This document shows positions 63,175-64,000 of a DNA stretch of 64,000 nucleotides, in pieces. How positions within the stretch are numbered: position 1 is the stretch's first letter; each line of letters begins with the position of its first letter. The stretch covers positions 1 through 64,000 of the forward strand of contig NZ_VKAA01000001.1 of assembly GCF_007096635.1 (NCBI RefSeq), read 5' to 3'. This DNA comes from Mycolicibacterium sp. 018/SC-01/001 (GTDB lineage: Bacteria > Actinomycetota > Actinomycetes > Mycobacteriales > Mycobacteriaceae). Under the pieces are notes generated by a model, which was not told where the DNA came from, ran no database searches, and saw only the letters and a program-made list of their open reading frames with translations. The translations under genes were made by a program, and so were the position numbers.

Positions 63175-64000
63175 ACACGGCCGACGTCGTCATCGTCGGC
63201 GGCGGGCTGGAGGGTTGTGCCACCGCCTGGGCCCTGGCCGAGCGCGGCGTGACCGATGTCGTCGTCGTCGAACGCGGCACCGTCGGATCCGGCATGACCG
63301 GCAAGTCGAGCGGCATCGTGCGCTGCCATTACGGTGTCAGCTCACTGGCCGCAATGGCCGCCGTCGGTCTGGAGGTCTTCGAGCAGGCCGACGACATCTT
63401 CGGCAGCGACATCGGATTCCGCCAGACCGGATATGTCGTCGGCGTGGGCGAACCCAACGTCGATGCCCTACGCAAAAGCCTCGCTGCGCAACGTGCGGTC
63501 GGGGTGGACACCGAGGAGATCGACCGCGACGAAGTCGCGAGGATGTGGCCGTTCGCCGACCTGGAGCCGTTCGCCGCGTTCGGCTACGAGTCGCGCGGCG
63601 GCTACGGAGACGCCTACCAGACCGCTCAGGCGTTCGCCACGACGGCGCGCGCGGCTGGTGTGCGCATCCGGCAGGGTTGCGCGGCAACAGGATTGACCAT
63701 CGACGGAGATCGGGTGACCGGTGTGACGCTGGCCGACGGCGACACGGTCTCCACGGACACCGTCGTCGTCGCGACCGGGGTCTGGACGCAACCGTTCCTG
63801 GCGCCCTACGGCATCGACGTACCGATCCGCGTCGTCCGCGAACAGATCGTGCTGATCGACCCCGGTGTCGATACCGGTCCGGTCCCCGTGTTCTCCGACC
63901 TGGTGTCGCTGCAGTACGTCCGACCGGAGGTGGGCGGTGAGATCCTCTTCGGCAACAGCGATCTCAGCGATGCCACGACCGCCGATCCGGACAGCTATCT
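63171..64000 (+). CDS. FAD-dependent amine oxidoreductase, sarcosine oxidase beta-like (3'-truncated)
   Basis: 276 visible codons from GTG 63171, overlapping the glxD stop; the window edge cuts the gene. N-terminal Rossmann ADVVIVGGGLEGCATAWALA with E in VVERGTVGSG binding FAD; then SSGIVRCHYG, QTGYVVGVGE, GGYGDAYQTAQAFATTARAA and VVVATGVWTQPFL, as in DAO/SoxB-type enzymes. Oxidises a secondary amine such as sarcosine or N-methylglutamate (MgdA-like). Co-directional and coupled with glxBCD. The C-terminus, needed to place it, lies outside the window. Confidence 0.88.
   Translation, partial: MNTADVVIVGGGLEGCATAWALAERGVTDVVVVERGTVGSGMTGKSSGIVRCHYGVSSLAAMAAVGLEVFEQADDIFGSDIGFRQTGYVVGVGEPNVDALRKSLAAQRAVGVDTEEIDRDEVARMWPFADLEPFAAFGYESRGGYGDAYQTAQAFATTARAAGVRIRQGCAATGLTIDGDRVTGVTLADGDTVSTDTVVVATGVWTQPFLAPYGIDVPIRVVREQIVLIDPGVDTGPVPVFSDLVSLQYVRPEVGGEILFGNSDLSDATTADPDSY

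Overview
The window is high-GC actinobacterial DNA that reads as a fast-growing Mycobacterium (Mycolicibacterium-type) chromosome. Three things support this. The backbone gene order (membrane/DUF4129/DUF4350/moxR/DUF58, spoIIM-like, RDD, glpK, egtEDCBA, PknH-like secreted protein, proline-rich protein, DUF4185, asd, ask) follows the M. tuberculosis Rv3689-Rv3709c order. An N-methylated/mycofactocin-linked alcohol locus like that of M. smegmatis lies inside it. Translationally coupled GTGA/ATGA gene overlaps and TANNNT -10 boxes 6-8 nt before start codons are frequent. Layout: (1) 1-5168, a coupled five-gene membrane operon with a MoxR ATPase and a DUF58 protein. (2) 5185-6262, an AbiEi/DUF559 gene bracketed by hairpins made of one repeat family, then spoIIM-like and RDD membrane genes. 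(3) 8047-16311, single genes: DUF1772, AraC regulator, carotenoid oxygenase, PadR regulator, aldo/keto reductase, RF3 (prfC), glycerol kinase and a secreted protein. (4) 16344-25166, a signalling island: methyltransferase, FHA-cyclase, a giant Ser/Thr kinase fused to a cyclase-like domain and a STAND ATPase, DUF6640, an Lrp protein and an EmbR-like BTAD-FHA regulator. (5) 25248-28444, a GCS2-type ligase, a hydrolase and a methyltransferase. (6) 28441-39357, a mycofactocin/C1 region: an MftD paralogue, MftM, the MnoS/MnoR two-component pair, two iron-type alcohol dehydrogenases (one the NDMA-dependent methanol dehydrogenase Mno), a VWA protein and a His-rich MoxR ATPase between them, and a DctA transporter. 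(7) 39421-44729, the full ergothioneine operon egtABCDE. (8) 44860-49679, PknH-like secreted protein, XRE regulator, aldo/keto reductase, and the divergent Zur-box-controlled mrf / zinc-free ribosomal protein operon. (9) 49774-56628, catalase, membrane and secreted proteins, asd-ask, nitroreductase-like. (10) 57454-64000, a GlnR-box-preceded ammonium transporter, then glnT-glxB-glxC-glxD and a truncated FAD amine oxidase, probably for methylamine or other N-source use. Working together: the Mno locus (methanol/diol oxidation with mycofactocin as electron acceptor) and the GlnR-linked glnT-glx-oxidase cluster suggest a C1/methylated-amine capability placed around the ergothioneine operon. Transcription of the ribosomal paralogues would answer zinc starvation, and the amt cluster nitrogen starvation. 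No rRNA, tRNA, CRISPR array, insertion sequence or phage gene was seen. The first gene is cut by the left edge and the last by the right edge.
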